Assembly: GCA_963708155.1 (NCBI GenBank)
Contig: OY970183.1
Location: 1,984,001-2,048,000 of the forward strand
Origin: Methylovirgula sp963708155
GTDB taxonomy: Bacteria; Pseudomonadota; Alphaproteobacteria; Rhizobiales; Beijerinckiaceae
Direction of reading: 5' to 3'
Length of the DNA stretch: 64,000 bases
A program made the position numbers and the translations under genes. This document shows, in pieces, positions 27,498 to 37,015 of this stretch; position 1 is the stretch's first letter; each line of letters begins with the position of its first letter. Below the pieces are notes generated by a model that was not told where the DNA came from, made no database searches, and saw only the letters and a program-made list of their open reading frames with translations.

Positions 27498-28100
27498 ATG
27501 ATGATATTGCGCTCGGCGCCGGCGTCCCCGTTCGGCCGCAAGGTGAAGATTGCGGCGGACCTGCTCGGTCTCCACGACGAAATCGAGGTCGTGTTCGCTG
27601 ACACCAACGACCCAAAGGATTCGTTGCGGGCGCAAAATCCGCTCGGCAAAATTCCGGTACTGATCCTCGCCGACGGCACCAAGCTCTACGACAGCCGCGT
27701 CATCGTGGAATATCTCGACGCCCGGGCCGGGGGCTATCGCCTCATTCCGGCGGAGCCGGCGGCGCGCTGGCGTGTGCTGACCGAAGCGGCGCTCGCCGAC
27801 GGGATCAACGATGCCGCGCTGCTGCAGGTCTATGAGAAGCGCTTCCGGCCGCCAGAACTCTGGTCGCAGGCCTGGATGGATCGCCAGGCCGAAAAGATAA
27901 CGCGCGGCCTCGCCGCTTTCGCTGCCGCGCCGCCATCGGGCGCGCGCGACATCGCCCATATCGGGCTGGCCTGCGCGCTCGGCTATCTCGATTTGCGTTT
28001 CGCCGGCGCCTGGCGGGGCGAGCATCCCGCCCTTGTCGCCTGGCTCGATGCCTTCGCGGCCGATGTGCCGGCCTTCGCGGCGACGCGGGTCACGGCCTAG
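27498..28100 (+). CDS. Glutathione S-transferase family protein
   Basis: Thioredoxin-like N-terminal domain with SPFGRKVKIAADLLG (the catalytic or glutathione-contact serine in the usual SP-x-x-x-KV context), PLGKIPVL with its cis-proline, and DSRVIVEYLD. The helical C-terminal domain includes ALADGINDAALLQVYE. 200 residues. Close in style to the YibF-like bacterial GSTs. The stop TAG (28098-28100) shares the CTAG sequence with the stop of the convergent outer-membrane protein gene. Confidence 0.88.
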   Translation: MMILRSAPASPFGRKVKIAADLLGLHDEIEVVFADTNDPKDSLRAQNPLGKIPVLILADGTKLYDSRVIVEYLDARAGGYRLIPAEPAARWRVLTEAALADGINDAALLQVYEKRFRPPELWSQAWMDRQAEKITRGLAAFAAAPPSGARDIAHIGLACALGYLDLRFAGAWRGEHPALVAWLDAFAADVPAFAATRVTA

Positions 28101-28766
28101 AAGTGATAATTGACGCCGGCGCGCAAGGTCGAGAGGCTGAGGCCGGGATGGATGCTGTCGATCGTCCCGTTGAAGAGATTGCCGCTGCCGTAATCGCTGT
28201 AGAGATATTCCGCCTTCACGGAGACATTGTGCGTCAGGGCGAACTCGATACCGCCGCCGATGGTCCAGCCGTTCAGGTAGGTCGATTCATTGGCGTAGAT
28301 GTTCGGCGAGGCGGCGTAATCCATGACGGAGCCTTTCAGATTGGCGCCGGTATAGCCGCCGGTGATGTAGACCATCGTGTGATTGAAGGCATAGCCGAAG
28401 CGCGCGCGCAGCGAGCCTTCAGCGTTGACGTTACCGTTGGAATAGACGCCGCCATAAGGGCTGTTCGAGCCGCTGATGCCGCCAAAATCGATGTCGCCTT
28501 CAACGCCCGCGACCAGCGGTCCGGACTGATAATTGTAGCCTGCCAGTGATACCGAAAAGGCCGCCATCCGCATTACCGAAATAATTTGAGCCGCCATTGG
28601 TGAAACTGCCGAAACCGAAAGCCGCGTTGGCGCCGATATAGGCTCCCGTCCAGGTGAAGATCGGCGCCGGCTGATAATAGGGCGGCGGCGAATAGGGCGG
28701 CAGATCGGCGCCCAGAGCCGGGAAGCTCGCCGCCATCGCGGCTATCGCCAGAAGAAGCCGTTTCAT
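28097..28766 (-). CDS. Outer-membrane beta-barrel protein, Omp25/porin-like family (one frame lesion)
   Basis: Small eight-stranded outer-membrane barrel of about 222 residues, like the Omp25/31 proteins of rhizobia. The signal peptide MKRLLLAIAAMAASFPALGA is followed by a Pro/Tyr-rich stretch (DLPPYSPPPYYQPAP), then FTWTGAYIGANAAFGFG and, after the lesion, GYNYQSGPLVAGVEGDIDFGG. The C-terminus is GVNYHF with a terminal phenylalanine, the barrel assembly signal. One extra base near plus-strand 28541 (ggc/gga written as four bases) breaks the frame in the middle. Function unknown beyond outer-membrane structure. Confidence 0.82.
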
Positions 28767-29063
28767 TCCTCACCTCGCGCTACGAAACTTTCGATGCGTG
28801 AGATTTAGCGGCGCGCTGGTTACCTAAGAATTAAATAAAAGATTTGTAAAACACAAAATATCTTCAATTACGAAATATTAACTATGCATATTAATGTAGT
28901 TTACCGGGTCTGGTAAACAGTGCGCTAATGAAAGTATTCAGCTATTACTTGGCTATATTGTCGAACATCGCTCGCCGAGCGCGGGAGGCTTGGCTCAGGT
29001 CGCGTTTCGCGCCGCCGCGAAACTGCGTAAAAGGGGCTGCCGGGAGGTCGAGGGGAGCAAGTC
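28767..29063. other. AT-rich divergent intergenic region
   Basis: About 300 bp between the outer-membrane protein gene (minus) and the SDR gene (plus). The stretch 28825-28920 is markedly AT-rich for this genome (runs such as taattaaataaaag and aaatattaactatgc) and probably holds the strong promoter of the outer-membrane protein gene. A short frame from 28928 is not convincing. No other feature is seen. Confidence 0.4.
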
Positions 29064-29822
29064 ATGTCGCGCAAGGCCGCTTTGGTCACGGGCGCCGCCC
29101 GCCGGATCGGGCGCGCGATCGCCGAACGCCTCGCCGGCGCGGGCTATGACGTCGCGATCCACGCCAGCGAAGCGACGAAGGCAGACGCGGAAGCTGCTGC
29201 CGCGCCGCTGCGAGAGCTGGGTCAGAAGATCGTTGTTGTCGCCGCCGAGCTGACCGATCCCAATGAGCCGGCGCGCATTGTCGAGGCTGCGGCGGCGGCG
29301 CTCGGTCCGCTGTCCGTACTTGTCAATAACGCCTCGAGCTTCGAGCACGATGCGGCTGAGGCGATCGATGTGGCCCTGTTCGACAAGCTCATCGCGATCA
29401 ATCTGCGCGCGCCGCTGCTGCTCGCGCAGCATTTCGCCAATCAAGTGCCGGTGGGGAAGGAAGCCGCGATCGTCAATCTGGTCGATCAGCGGGTCTTGCG
29501 GCCGACGCCGCAGTTCTTTTCCTACAGCATCACCAAATCGGCGCTGTGGTGGGCGACGCAGACCTTGGCGCAGGCCTATGCGCCGCGCCGGATTCGCGTA
29601 AACGCGATCGGGCCGGGGCCGGTGCTGCCGAATGCGCCGCAAGGCGATGCCGCCTTCGAGAAGGAGGTCGCGGGCGTGCTGCTTCAACGCGCCGTCCATG
29701 TCGAGGAAATCGCGGACGCGGTACTCTATCTCATCGAGGCGAAAAGCGTGACCGGTCAGATGATCGCCGTCGATGCCGGCCAGCATCTCGGCTGGCAGAC
29801 GCCGGATATTTCGCAGGTTTGA
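29064..29822 (+). CDS. SDR-family oxidoreductase, pteridine-reductase-like
   Basis: Short-chain dehydrogenase of 252 residues. The cofactor loop is TGAARRIG (residues 9-16), the TGxxxRxG form found in pteridine reductases and FolM rather than the usual TGxxxGxG, which favours NADPH and reduction of dihydropterin. NNAS and the catalytic YSITK are present, and the product loop is GPGPVLP. The ATG at 29064 has AGGGGAG upstream. Substrate inferred from family resemblance only. Confidence 0.8.
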   Translation: MSRKAALVTGAARRIGRAIAERLAGAGYDVAIHASEATKADAEAAAAPLRELGQKIVVVAAELTDPNEPARIVEAAAAALGPLSVLVNNASSFEHDAAEAIDVALFDKLIAINLRAPLLLAQHFANQVPVGKEAAIVNLVDQRVLRPTPQFFSYSITKSALWWATQTLAQAYAPRRIRVNAIGPGPVLPNAPQGDAAFEKEVAGVLLQRAVHVEEIADAVLYLIEAKSVTGQMIAVDAGQHLGWQTPDISQV

Positions 29823-29825
29823 AAT

Positions 29826-30071
29826 TCAATCCGCGCTGGGCAGGCGGCGGATGGTGAATTCAATCTGCCCGTCCGCAAGTTCGCGCCAGGATTCGATCTC
29901 GGTCATATAGGCGGCTTTCGGGAAGGCATCGAACCATTCATGCGCCTTGGCGCGGGCCTCGCCGCGCGGCAGCGTATAGGTCTCGCGCCGCCAGGCGCCG
30001 GGCGATTCGCGCTTCGGCCGCCGGCTCAGGCGGCGGGCAATCTCAAAGGGTGTTTTGCGTCCCGCATTCAT
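29826..30071 (-). CDS. Small conserved-looking hypothetical protein
   Basis: 81 residues, basic N-terminal half (ARRLSRRPKRESPGAWRRETYTLPRGEARAKAHEWFDAF) and an acidic beta-like end (EIESWRELADGQIEFTIRRL). The frame is open upstream to 30194 but overlaps thpR, so I chose the ATG at 30071. No signal peptide or membrane segment. Convergent with the SDR gene, 3 bases between stops. Family not recognised. Confidence 0.5.
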   Translation of the reverse strand: MNAGRKTPFEIARRLSRRPKRESPGAWRRETYTLPRGEARAKAHEWFDAFPKAAYMTEIESWRELADGQIEFTIRRLPSAD

Positions 30072-30120
30072 GTCGCGGCTCCCGTGAAGGAGATAATGCG
30101 CCGTGCGGTTTTCGCCAGGT

Positions 30121-30651
30121 TTACCCCAGCGGAAAGTCCGCCTCGACCAGATAGGGCCCGCCGCCGGTGGCAGAGCGCGCCGAGAACAAAACAAATCGTG
30201 TCGCCTCGAAGCGGCGTGAGAAGAAACCGCGCGTCGTCAGATAAGCGGCGACGGCCGCGCTGGAGGCGTCGCGCAGCCGCGCGAGCGTGATGTGCGGGGT
30301 GAATTTGCGCGGCTCGGGCGGAATGCCGATGCGCCGCATCAGCCGTTCCTGCTCGGCCTGAAGCTCGACGAGCGGCGCGGCCGGCTTCGCTTTGGCGATG
30401 ATCGCGCGGGGTTTGCCGCCGCCGAAGGAATCGAGACCTTCCAGCGTCACGGTGAAGGCCGGCCGGCGAATCTGTTCCAGCGTGCCGCAGACATCGCGCG
30501 CCGTCGCATAGTCGATATCGCCGATGAAGCGGAGGGTGAGATGATAACGATCGGTGTCGATCCAGCGCGCGCCGGAGATACCTCCGCGCAGCATCCCGAG
30601 ATCGCTGGCAAGGTCGGAGGGAATCTCGAGACCCGTGAACAGACGGGGCAT
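30121..30651 (-). CDS. thpR: RNA 2',3'-cyclic phosphodiesterase ThpR
   Basis: 2H phosphoesterase of 176 residues that opens 2',3'-cyclic phosphates at RNA ends. Both H-x-T-x motifs are present: HLTL with His37 and HITL with His120. The order and spacing fit the LigT/ThpR family. The start ATG at 30651 begins MPRLFTGLEIP. On the same strand as the small hypothetical gene, 49 bases upstream of that gene's ATG. Confidence 0.9.
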   Translation of the reverse strand: MPRLFTGLEIPSDLASDLGMLRGGISGARWIDTDRYHLTLRFIGDIDYATARDVCGTLEQIRRPAFTVTLEGLDSFGGGKPRAIIAKAKPAAPLVELQAEQERLMRRIGIPPEPRKFTPHITLARLRDASSAAVAAYLTTRGFFSRRFEATRFVLFSARSATGGGPYLVEADFPLG

Positions 30652-30799
30652 GGGATCCTCCTCTCGATGAGGACCGCGCTGTTGGAACGAAGCGCGATCG
30701 CGACAGGAACAGGCCCGTGCATCGCCGCTGATGCGTCAACGCACCGAATCGATTCCGACTGGGCTTATTTTGACCCGGATTTAGTTTTTGAGAAAGACC

Positions 30800-31486
30800 T
30801 TATTGCGCTGCGAGAGAGCGGACGAACATCTGCGCCTGCGGCAGAAGTCCGGCGACGATTCGCTCAACCCCCGCGCGGTTCGGATGCAGTCCGTCGGCGA
30901 GTTCGAGGCTCCGCTCGCCCGCGACGCCTTGCAGGAAGAACGGATAGAGCGGCGCCTTGTATTTCGCCGCCAGCCCCGGATAGATCGCATCGAAGGCTCG
31001 CACATAGTCGGGGCCGAGGCTGGGTGTCGCGCGCATGCCGGCGATCAGCACTTTGATGTGCCGCGCGGCGAGCTTCGCAAGGATCGTATCGAGCGTCTGG
31101 CGCGTGCGCGCTGGATCGAGGCCGCGCAGCATGTCGTTGGCGCCGAGTTCGAGGATGACGCCATCGGCGCCGTCGGCCAGCGCCCAATCGAGCCGCGCAA
31201 GTCCATCCTCTGCCGTATCGCCGGAGACGCCGGCATTGACGATGGTGACATCATAGCCGGCCTTGCGCAGCGCCTTTTCCAGCACGGCGGGGAAGGTCGC
31301 GTCGGCGGGCAGTTCGGGGCCGGCCGTCAGACTGTCGCCGAAGGCGATGATCTTGAGCGGCCTGGCGTGCGCCGGCGCTGCGGCGCAAAGCCCGAAAACC
31401 GCCGGAATTGAAAGCGCAAGTGCCACAGCGAGAGCGAGGCGGATTCTGGACGCGATAATGGATGATGCGGCGATCATATTTGACAA
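30800..31486 (-). CDS. tesA: Periplasmic arylesterase/acyl-CoA thioesterase I (TesA family, GDSL)
   Basis: SGNH hydrolase of 228 residues. A signal peptide (RIRLALAVALALSIPAV... ending PAHA near residue 40) precedes block I FGDSLTAG with Ser52. GANDML carries the block III Asn and DGLHPNRAG the Asp-His pair. The start at 31486 (or ATG at 31477) overlaps the divergent ybbA start at 31458 by 20-29 bp, which is unusual for head-to-head genes. The cluster tesA / ybbA / ybbP is conserved in other Proteobacteria. Confidence 0.88.
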   Translation of the reverse strand: MSNMIAASSIIASRIRLALAVALALSIPAVFGLCAAAPAHARPLKIIAFGDSLTAGPELPADATFPAVLEKALRKAGYDVTIVNAGVSGDTAEDGLARLDWALADGADGVILELGANDMLRGLDPARTRQTLDTILAKLAARHIKVLIAGMRATPSLGPDYVRAFDAIYPGLAAKYKAPLYPFFLQGVAGERSLELADGLHPNRAGVERIVAGLLPQAQMFVRSLAAQ

Positions 31487-32213
31487 TGTCGATTTGAGCC
31501 TCGGCCGCGGCGCGGCGCGCGTTCATATCCTGAAAAGCATCTCCTTGACCATCGCGCGCGGGTCCTCGGTGGGGCTGACGGGGCCGTCAGGCTCCGGCAA
31601 ATCGACCTTGCTGATGGCGATGGCGGGACTTGAGCGGCCGCAATCCGGCACAGTGACGGTGGACGGCGCGGCTCTGGACGCGCTCAGCGAAGATGCCTTG
31701 GCGCGCTTTCGCGGCGCGCGGATCGGCATCGTCTTTCAGTCGTTCCATCTCATCCCGACGATGACGGCGCTCGAAAACGTCGCCGTGCCGCTCGAACTCG
31801 CCGGTGTACCGAAAGCCTTCCAGCGCGCGGAGGCCGAGCTTGCGACGGTGGGCCTCGCCGACCGGCTCACGCACTATCCGGCTGAGCTTTCTGGCGGAGA
31901 GCAGCAGCGCGTCGCTTTGGCGCGGGCTCTGGCCCCCAATCCGTCGATCCTCATTGCCGACGAGCCGACTGGCAATCTCGACGAGGAGAACGGAACCAAC
32001 GTCATCGAACTCCTGTTCGGTTTGCAGCGCGCGCGTGGCGCAACGCTGGTCCTCGTGACGCATGATGCGGCTCTGGCGGCGCGCTGCGATCGCGTCGTTC
32101 GTCTGCGTTCGGGGCGCATCAATTCGGACGTGGCGGCATCCACGCGATCGATCGCGCCGGGGCTTGTCGCCGGCGACGAACCGGCGCCCGAGGCACAAAC
32201 ATTGCCAAAATAA
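31458..32213 (+). CDS. ybbA: ABC transporter ATP-binding protein, YbbA family
   Basis: LolD/MacB-like ATPase of 251 residues expected to work with the YbbP-type permease downstream. Walker A GPSGSGKS is at residues 42-49, then Q-loop VFQSFHLIPTMT, signature LSGGEQQR, Walker B LIADEPTGNLD and H-loop VTHD. The ATG at 31458 is the only reasonable start, so it overlaps the divergent tesA. A PilZ-like gene separates it from the permease gene. Confidence 0.88.
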   Translation: MDDAAIIFDNVDLSLGRGAARVHILKSISLTIARGSSVGLTGPSGSGKSTLLMAMAGLERPQSGTVTVDGAALDALSEDALARFRGARIGIVFQSFHLIPTMTALENVAVPLELAGVPKAFQRAEAELATVGLADRLTHYPAELSGGEQQRVALARALAPNPSILIADEPTGNLDEENGTNVIELLFGLQRARGATLVLVTHDAALAARCDRVVRLRSGRINSDVAASTRSIAPGLVAGDEPAPEAQTLPK

Positions 32214-32275
32214 CTAAAAAATTACCTGTCGCGTTCAAAATCGCTCGACGGCCTGCTCCCGCGCGTCGGAGATGA

Positions 32276-33031
32276 ATGATGAACACGCCGACCAAGCCAT
32301 CCCACAAGTTCAACATATGGAGCCTTGTGAATTCGGAGGAGGTTGAAAGCCGTCCGGCCGGCGGCCAGCCGCAGCATCCGCGTCAAAGTGACTCGCTTGT
32401 CCGCGGCACCAACGAGCGCCGGCGCGCTTCGACGACGGTCGCCCGCCCGACGATGCGGCCTTTCAGCGGCAAATGCGTGCTCCCGAATGGCGCGGAGCTC
32501 ACCTGCGTGACGCAGCGGGTCTCGCCAGAGCGCATTGTGCTCATCTATAGCGAGCCCGGCGGGGAAAAAGTCGTCATACCTTTGAATATGAAGGTTGGCA
32601 TCGATCTCGAATATTTCGGCCTCGTCCAGGGCGTTGTCCGCGATCAAAGCGAGAGCGGCTTTTCCATCGCGCCGGATATTGTCTATCACGAGATGATCCT
32701 CACCAAGCTCGCCGAGCTTCACGCTGGCCTCGGTCTCGAAAACGAGCGCAGCGCTATCGAGCGACTCACGGCGCGCATTACGCTGCGCAATCCGGCCTGC
32801 GTCTACAGGCTCGTCGAGTCCGACGCCACGATCTACCGCGCAAAAATCGCCCTGTTGTCGCACAAGGTGGCGACGCTGCGAACCGCGCAAATCCAGCGCG
32901 CCGGAACGCGGATCCTGCTCGGCTGGCGGGACGCCAAGCCCGGCCGGGTTTTGCGCACCTTCGAGAGCGGCTTCACGATCGAATTCGACGAGATGATCGA
33001 AAGCCTGGACGAGAACCTCAGGTTCGACTGA
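32276..33031 (+). CDS. PilZ-like domain protein (possible tandem domains)
   Basis: Soluble protein of 251 residues. A charged N-terminal region (NERRRASTTVARP) precedes two beta-rich parts. The first is PFSGKCVLPNGAELTCVTQRVSPERIVLIY through FGLVQGVVRDQSESGFSI; the second runs VYRLVESDATIYRAKIALLSH through LRTFESGFTIEFDEMIESLDENL. The pattern of an Arg cluster followed by a small beta-barrel resembles PilZ domains, which bind cyclic di-GMP, but the D/N-x-S-x-x-G motif is weak. It sits between ybbA and ybbP. Function not certain. Confidence 0.5.
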   Translation: MMNTPTKPSHKFNIWSLVNSEEVESRPAGGQPQHPRQSDSLVRGTNERRRASTTVARPTMRPFSGKCVLPNGAELTCVTQRVSPERIVLIYSEPGGEKVVIPLNMKVGIDLEYFGLVQGVVRDQSESGFSIAPDIVYHEMILTKLAELHAGLGLENERSAIERLTARITLRNPACVYRLVESDATIYRAKIALLSHKVATLRTAQIQRAGTRILLGWRDAKPGRVLRTFESGFTIEFDEMIESLDENLRFD

Positions 33032-33067
33032 CCCCACTTCGCCACAAAGCCGTGGCACGGCCAGCCG

Positions 33068-35612
33068 ATGCCCGCCTCCGCCGCTCGACCCATTTTCGCT
33101 CGCCGTCCGTCTGGCGCTCCGCGACTTTCGTGGCGGCCTTAGCGGCTTTTTCATCCTTATCGCCTGTCTGACGCTCGGGCTGATGGCGATCGTCGGCGTC
33201 GGCTCGATCACGCGCTCGCTCGCGCAGGGGCTCGTCGAGAAGGGCCGCGTCATCCTCGGCGGCGATCTCTCCTTCGATCTCATTCAGCGCGAAGCGACGC
33301 CCGGCGAACGTGCCGTGCTCGCATCGTATGGTCGTCTCAGCCGGGTCGCACTGATCCGCGCGATGGCCCGGAGCGCCGACGGCGAGGTGGCGCTGATCGA
33401 GATGAAGGCCGTCGATGCCAGTTATCCTGCCGCAGGGCAGGTCGGGCTGAACCCGCCGCAAAATCTGACAAGGCTGCTGGCCTTTCGCGACGGCGCCTTT
33501 GGCGTCGCCGCGGACTCGACGCTTGCGGCGCGGCTTAATCTCAAGCCCGGCGCGCGCTTCGAGGTCGGCGCGGCGAGCTTCGCCCTGCGCGCCATCCTCA
33601 CGAGCGAGCCGGACAAGCTCGCCGCCGGCGTCGGCTTCGGCCCGCGCGTCATCGTGTCCGATGAAGCGCTGCGGGCGACGAAGCTTTTGCAACCGGGCGC
33701 GCTGGTGCGCTGGCTCTATCGACTCTCGCTGCGGCCGGACGAAACGCCGGAAGCGGTCCGCGCGGCCGTGCGCAAGGCATTGCCGTCCGCGGGCTTCGAC
33801 ATCAGGACGTGGAAAAATGTCTCGCCGGAATTTTCGCGGGATCTGGACCGATTCAGCCAGTTCCTGGTCCTCGTCGGGTTGAGTGCTCTGCTGATCGGCG
33901 GGGTCGGCGTCGCCAATGCTTCGACGAGCTTCGTCGAGCGCAAGACCGAAACCATCGCGACCTTGAAGGCTCTTGGGGCGTCCGGCTCTTTCGTCTTCTT
34001 CGTCATGCTGATCGAAGTTCTGGCGATGGCCGCGATCGGCATGGCCGGCGGCATCGCGCTTGGCATCGCGCTGCCCTTCGCGCTCAATGCGGCCTTTGCC
34101 GCTTTCCTGCCGTTTCCCTTCGTGCCGGGCGTGTTTCCGGGCGAGGTCGGCGCGGGCCTTATCTATGGCACGCTGACGGTGCTGGCCTTCGCGTTGCTGC
34201 CGCTCGGCCGCGCGCATGACGTGCCGGTTTCGGCCCTGTTCCGCGACGAGATCGCGCCGGAAAGGCCGCCGCTGAAGCCGCTTTATCTCATTTTATTCGC
34301 GCTCGCAGTCGGTGGACTTACGCTCTCGGTTCTTGTCTTCGCACCGGACCGCAAACTGGCACTTATTTTCATCCTCGCGTCGCTCGGCGCCGTCGCGCTG
34401 TTGCGTGGCGCCGCGCTGCTCATCATGCGGGCGGCGAAAAACATCCGCCCGCGCGATGTCGATCTGCGGCTCGCAATCGCCAATCTGCACCGGCCCGGCG
34501 CGCTGACGCCGGTGATCGTCCTCTCGCTCGGGCTCGGGCTCACATTGGTCGTGGCCTTGACGCTCATCGACGGCAATCTGCATGCGCTCTTCAATCGCGG
34601 GCGCACCGGTGCGGTGCCGGATTTCTTCTTCCTCGGCATCGAAAAAGCGCAGACACCGGCCTTTCGCGATTTCGTGCTGACCGACGCGCCAGGCGGCCAG
34701 ATCGAAATCGTGCCGATGCTGCGCGGGCGCATTGTGAGGCTGAAGGGCCAGCCGGCCGAGAGCGCGAAGGTCAGCGCCGACGCCGCCTGGGCGCTGCAAG
34801 GCGATCGCGGCATCACCGTCGCCGCAACATTGCCTGCCGGCTCGAGGCTCGTCGCGGGGCATTGGTGGCCGCAAAATTATGCCGGGCCGCCGGAAGTTTC
34901 GATGGCGGCGGATATCGCCGCGGGGCTTGGTCTCGGCCTCGGCGACAGCATTACCGTCAATGTTCTCGGCCGCGAGATCGAGGCGCGCGTCGTCAGTCTG
35001 CGCAAAGTCGATTGGACCAATCTCGGCATCAATTTCGTCCTCGTCTTTTCGCCCGCGACCTTCGCCGGCGCGCCTTATTCCAATCTTGCGACGCTTGCCT
35101 TCTCCAAGCCGCCGCCGGAAGCAATGGAGAAGCGGCTGGTCCGCGATCTTGCAATGGCCTATCCAGACGTCGTGAGTCTGCGCCTCAAGGATGCGCTTGA
35201 GGCCGTGCGGCAGGTCGTTGACGAATTGGCCGCTGCGGTGCGCGGAGCGGCGGCTGTCGCGCTTCTCGCAGCGACCTTGGTTTTGGCCGGCGCGCTCGCC
35301 GCCGGGCAGCGGGCGCGGCTTTACGATGTCGTGGTGCTGAAAGTGCTCGGTGCGACCCGGCGCCGGCTCATCGTCTCGCTGATCTGCGAATTTGGCCTGA
35401 TCGGCGCCGCGGCGGCGCTTTTCGGCGTCATTGCGGGAAGTGCTGCCGCGCTCGCCGTCGTGCAACTCGTCATGAAGCTCGATTTCGTCTGGCTCTGGCC
35501 GCAGGCGCTTGCCGCCGCGGCCGTCGCGCTCATCGCCGCGGTTGCGCTCGGACTTTTTGGCACATGGCGGATTCTGGGTCGTAAACCCGCTGAAACCTTA
35601 CGAAATTTATAG
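33068..35612 (+). CDS. ybbP: FtsX-like ABC permease, YbbP family (one frame lesion near the 5' end)
   Basis: Large permease of about 847 residues, partner of YbbA. An N-terminal helix (GFFILIACLTLGLMAIVGVG) and a periplasmic MacB-like domain precede two FtsX-type three-helix blocks (about residues 260-400 and 720-845), with CEFGLIGAAAALFGVIAG near the end. The long frame begins inside the first helix at 33183. Reading back, PFSLAVRLALRDFRGGLSG extends it, and one extra base near 33085 (gct/gcc) links it to the ATG at 33068 (MPASAA). Likely exports lipid or lipoprotein-related cargo, by family. Confidence 0.85.
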
Positions 35613-35745
35613 GTTTCAGCGTGTCCTGAAGCGTCGCGGCGGCCTTGTATGACTTTGGCCGCTGGGCCATATTATCGGCGATGTTCCCGCCTGGCGAAGG
35701 TCTGGCGGCCGGAGGCGATCAAGCCTCCTAACCCACGAGGAAACA

Positions 35746-36528
35746 ATGTCCGACTTCGACCGCAACACCGCCCAATGGGGGCAGTCCGTACCCCAGGCCG
35801 GCCGTGCCCAGATCGACCAGGGCCTTCGCTCCTATATGCTCGGCGTCTACAACAACATGGTGATCGGCCTCGCCATCACCGGCCTGTTCGCCTATGGCGC
35901 AAATCTGCTGGCTGTGACACACGATCCGGCGCAGGCGGTCGCGCATCTCGGCAACATTTATCTGACGGCTTTCGGCCAGGCGATCTATTTCAGCCCGCTG
36001 AAGTGGCTTGTCGTGTTCGCCCCGCTGGCGCTCGTGTTCTTCTTCTCGTTCCAGATCAACCGCATCTCCGCCTCGACGGCGCGCGCGTTGTTTTTCGTCT
36101 TCTCGGCGGCCATGGGCCTGTCGCTCTCGACCCTGGTGTTGGTCTATACCGGCAACTCGATCGCCCGCGCCTTCTTCATCACCGCGGGCTCGTTCGGCGC
36201 GCTGAGCCTTTACGGCTATACGACGCCGCGCTCGCTCTCGGCGATGGGCTCGTTCATGATGATGGGCTTGTTCGGCCTCATCATCGCAAGCGTGGTCAAC
36301 ATCTTCCTGCACAGCACGGGCCTGCAGTTCGCGCTGAGCATTCTGACAGTGATCATCTTCGCCGGCCTCACCGCCTGGGATACCCAGTCGATCAAGGAGA
36401 TGTATTACGCCTCCGACGATCTTGAGACGGCGGAAAAGAAGTCGGTCAACGGCGCGCTGCGCCTCTATCTCGACTTCATCAACATCTTCGTCGCGGTGCT
36501 GCAGCTTACCGGCTCGCGCAACAACTGA
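35746..36528 (+). CDS. Bax inhibitor-1/YccA-family membrane protein
   Basis: Seven-helix protein of 260 residues. In bacteria this family (YetJ, YccA) forms pH-sensitive Ca2+ leak channels or FtsH modulators. The N-terminal region SDFDRNTAQWGQSVPQAGRAQ is typical of alphaproteobacterial members. Helices begin at YNNMVIGLAITGLFAYG, and the C-terminal helix is followed by LYLDFINIFVAVLQLTGSRNN. The ATG at 35746 has GAGGAA upstream. An intrinsic terminator follows at 36585. Confidence 0.9.
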   Translation: MSDFDRNTAQWGQSVPQAGRAQIDQGLRSYMLGVYNNMVIGLAITGLFAYGANLLAVTHDPAQAVAHLGNIYLTAFGQAIYFSPLKWLVVFAPLALVFFFSFQINRISASTARALFFVFSAAMGLSLSTLVLVYTGNSIARAFFITAGSFGALSLYGYTTPRSLSAMGSFMMMGLFGLIIASVVNIFLHSTGLQFALSILTVIIFAGLTAWDTQSIKEMYYASDDLETAEKKSVNGALRLYLDFINIFVAVLQLTGSRNN

Positions 36529-36584
36529 CGCAGATGCGATGTTTCGCATTTGCGCCGCGAAAGCGAAGACCCTGACATAGAAAT

Positions 36585-36611
36585 AAAGCCCCGCTCCGGC
36601 GGGGCTTTTGT
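36585..36611. terminator. Bidirectional intrinsic terminator
   Basis: Ten-bp stem aaagccccgc (36585-36594) with gcggggcttt (36599-36608), tccg loop, then a t-run on the plus strand and an a-run on the other. It lies between the convergent Bax-inhibitor and DUF2794 genes and can serve both. Confidence 0.85.
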
Positions 36612-37015
36612 TATCCGGAGACGAGGCTCAGCTTCTTCTCCAGCACGTTGATGACGCGCTTGAGATCATGCCCGCGTTTCAGGATCAGCCCGGTCGCGGC
36701 GATGACGCTGTAGAGGCCCTGCTTGCGCGCCGTCTTGGGGTTCTTCTCGATCCGGTAGAGCGGGAATTCCGCTGTCCGCCGGTAGACGGAGAACACCGCC
36801 TTCTGGCTGGTGAAGGAGATGGCGTAATCGCGCCATTCGCCGGCGGCGACCTTGCGGCCATAAAGATCGAGGATGTCGCGCAATTCCTGCCGGTCGAAGG
36901 AAACCTGCGCTGGCACGGCGGGAGCGGAGCGGGGCGCGGCATTTGTGGTCTGGCTTGAGCTGAGCGGCACGATATGTGCCGCCAGGAAATTCTCGTCCGC
37001 CAACTCCATGCTCAT
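36611..37015 (-). CDS. DUF2794 family protein
   Basis: Protein of 134 residues with a loosely ordered N-terminal part (about 35 residues) and the DUF2794 core: VSFDRQELRDILDLYGRKVAAGEWRDYAISF, then AVFSVYRRTAEFPLYRIEKNPK and GLYSVIAATGLILKRGHDLKRVI. The family is confined mostly to Alphaproteobacteria and its function is unknown. The start ATG at 37015 has a GGAGGG-like site upstream. The second half looks like an RNA- or nucleic-acid-binding alpha/beta fold, but this is not established. Confidence 0.85.
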   Translation of the reverse strand: MSMELADENFLAAHIVPLSSSQTTNAAPRSAPAVPAQVSFDRQELRDILDLYGRKVAAGEWRDYAISFTSQKAVFSVYRRTAEFPLYRIEKNPKTARKQGLYSVIAATGLILKRGHDLKRVINVLEKKLSLVSG

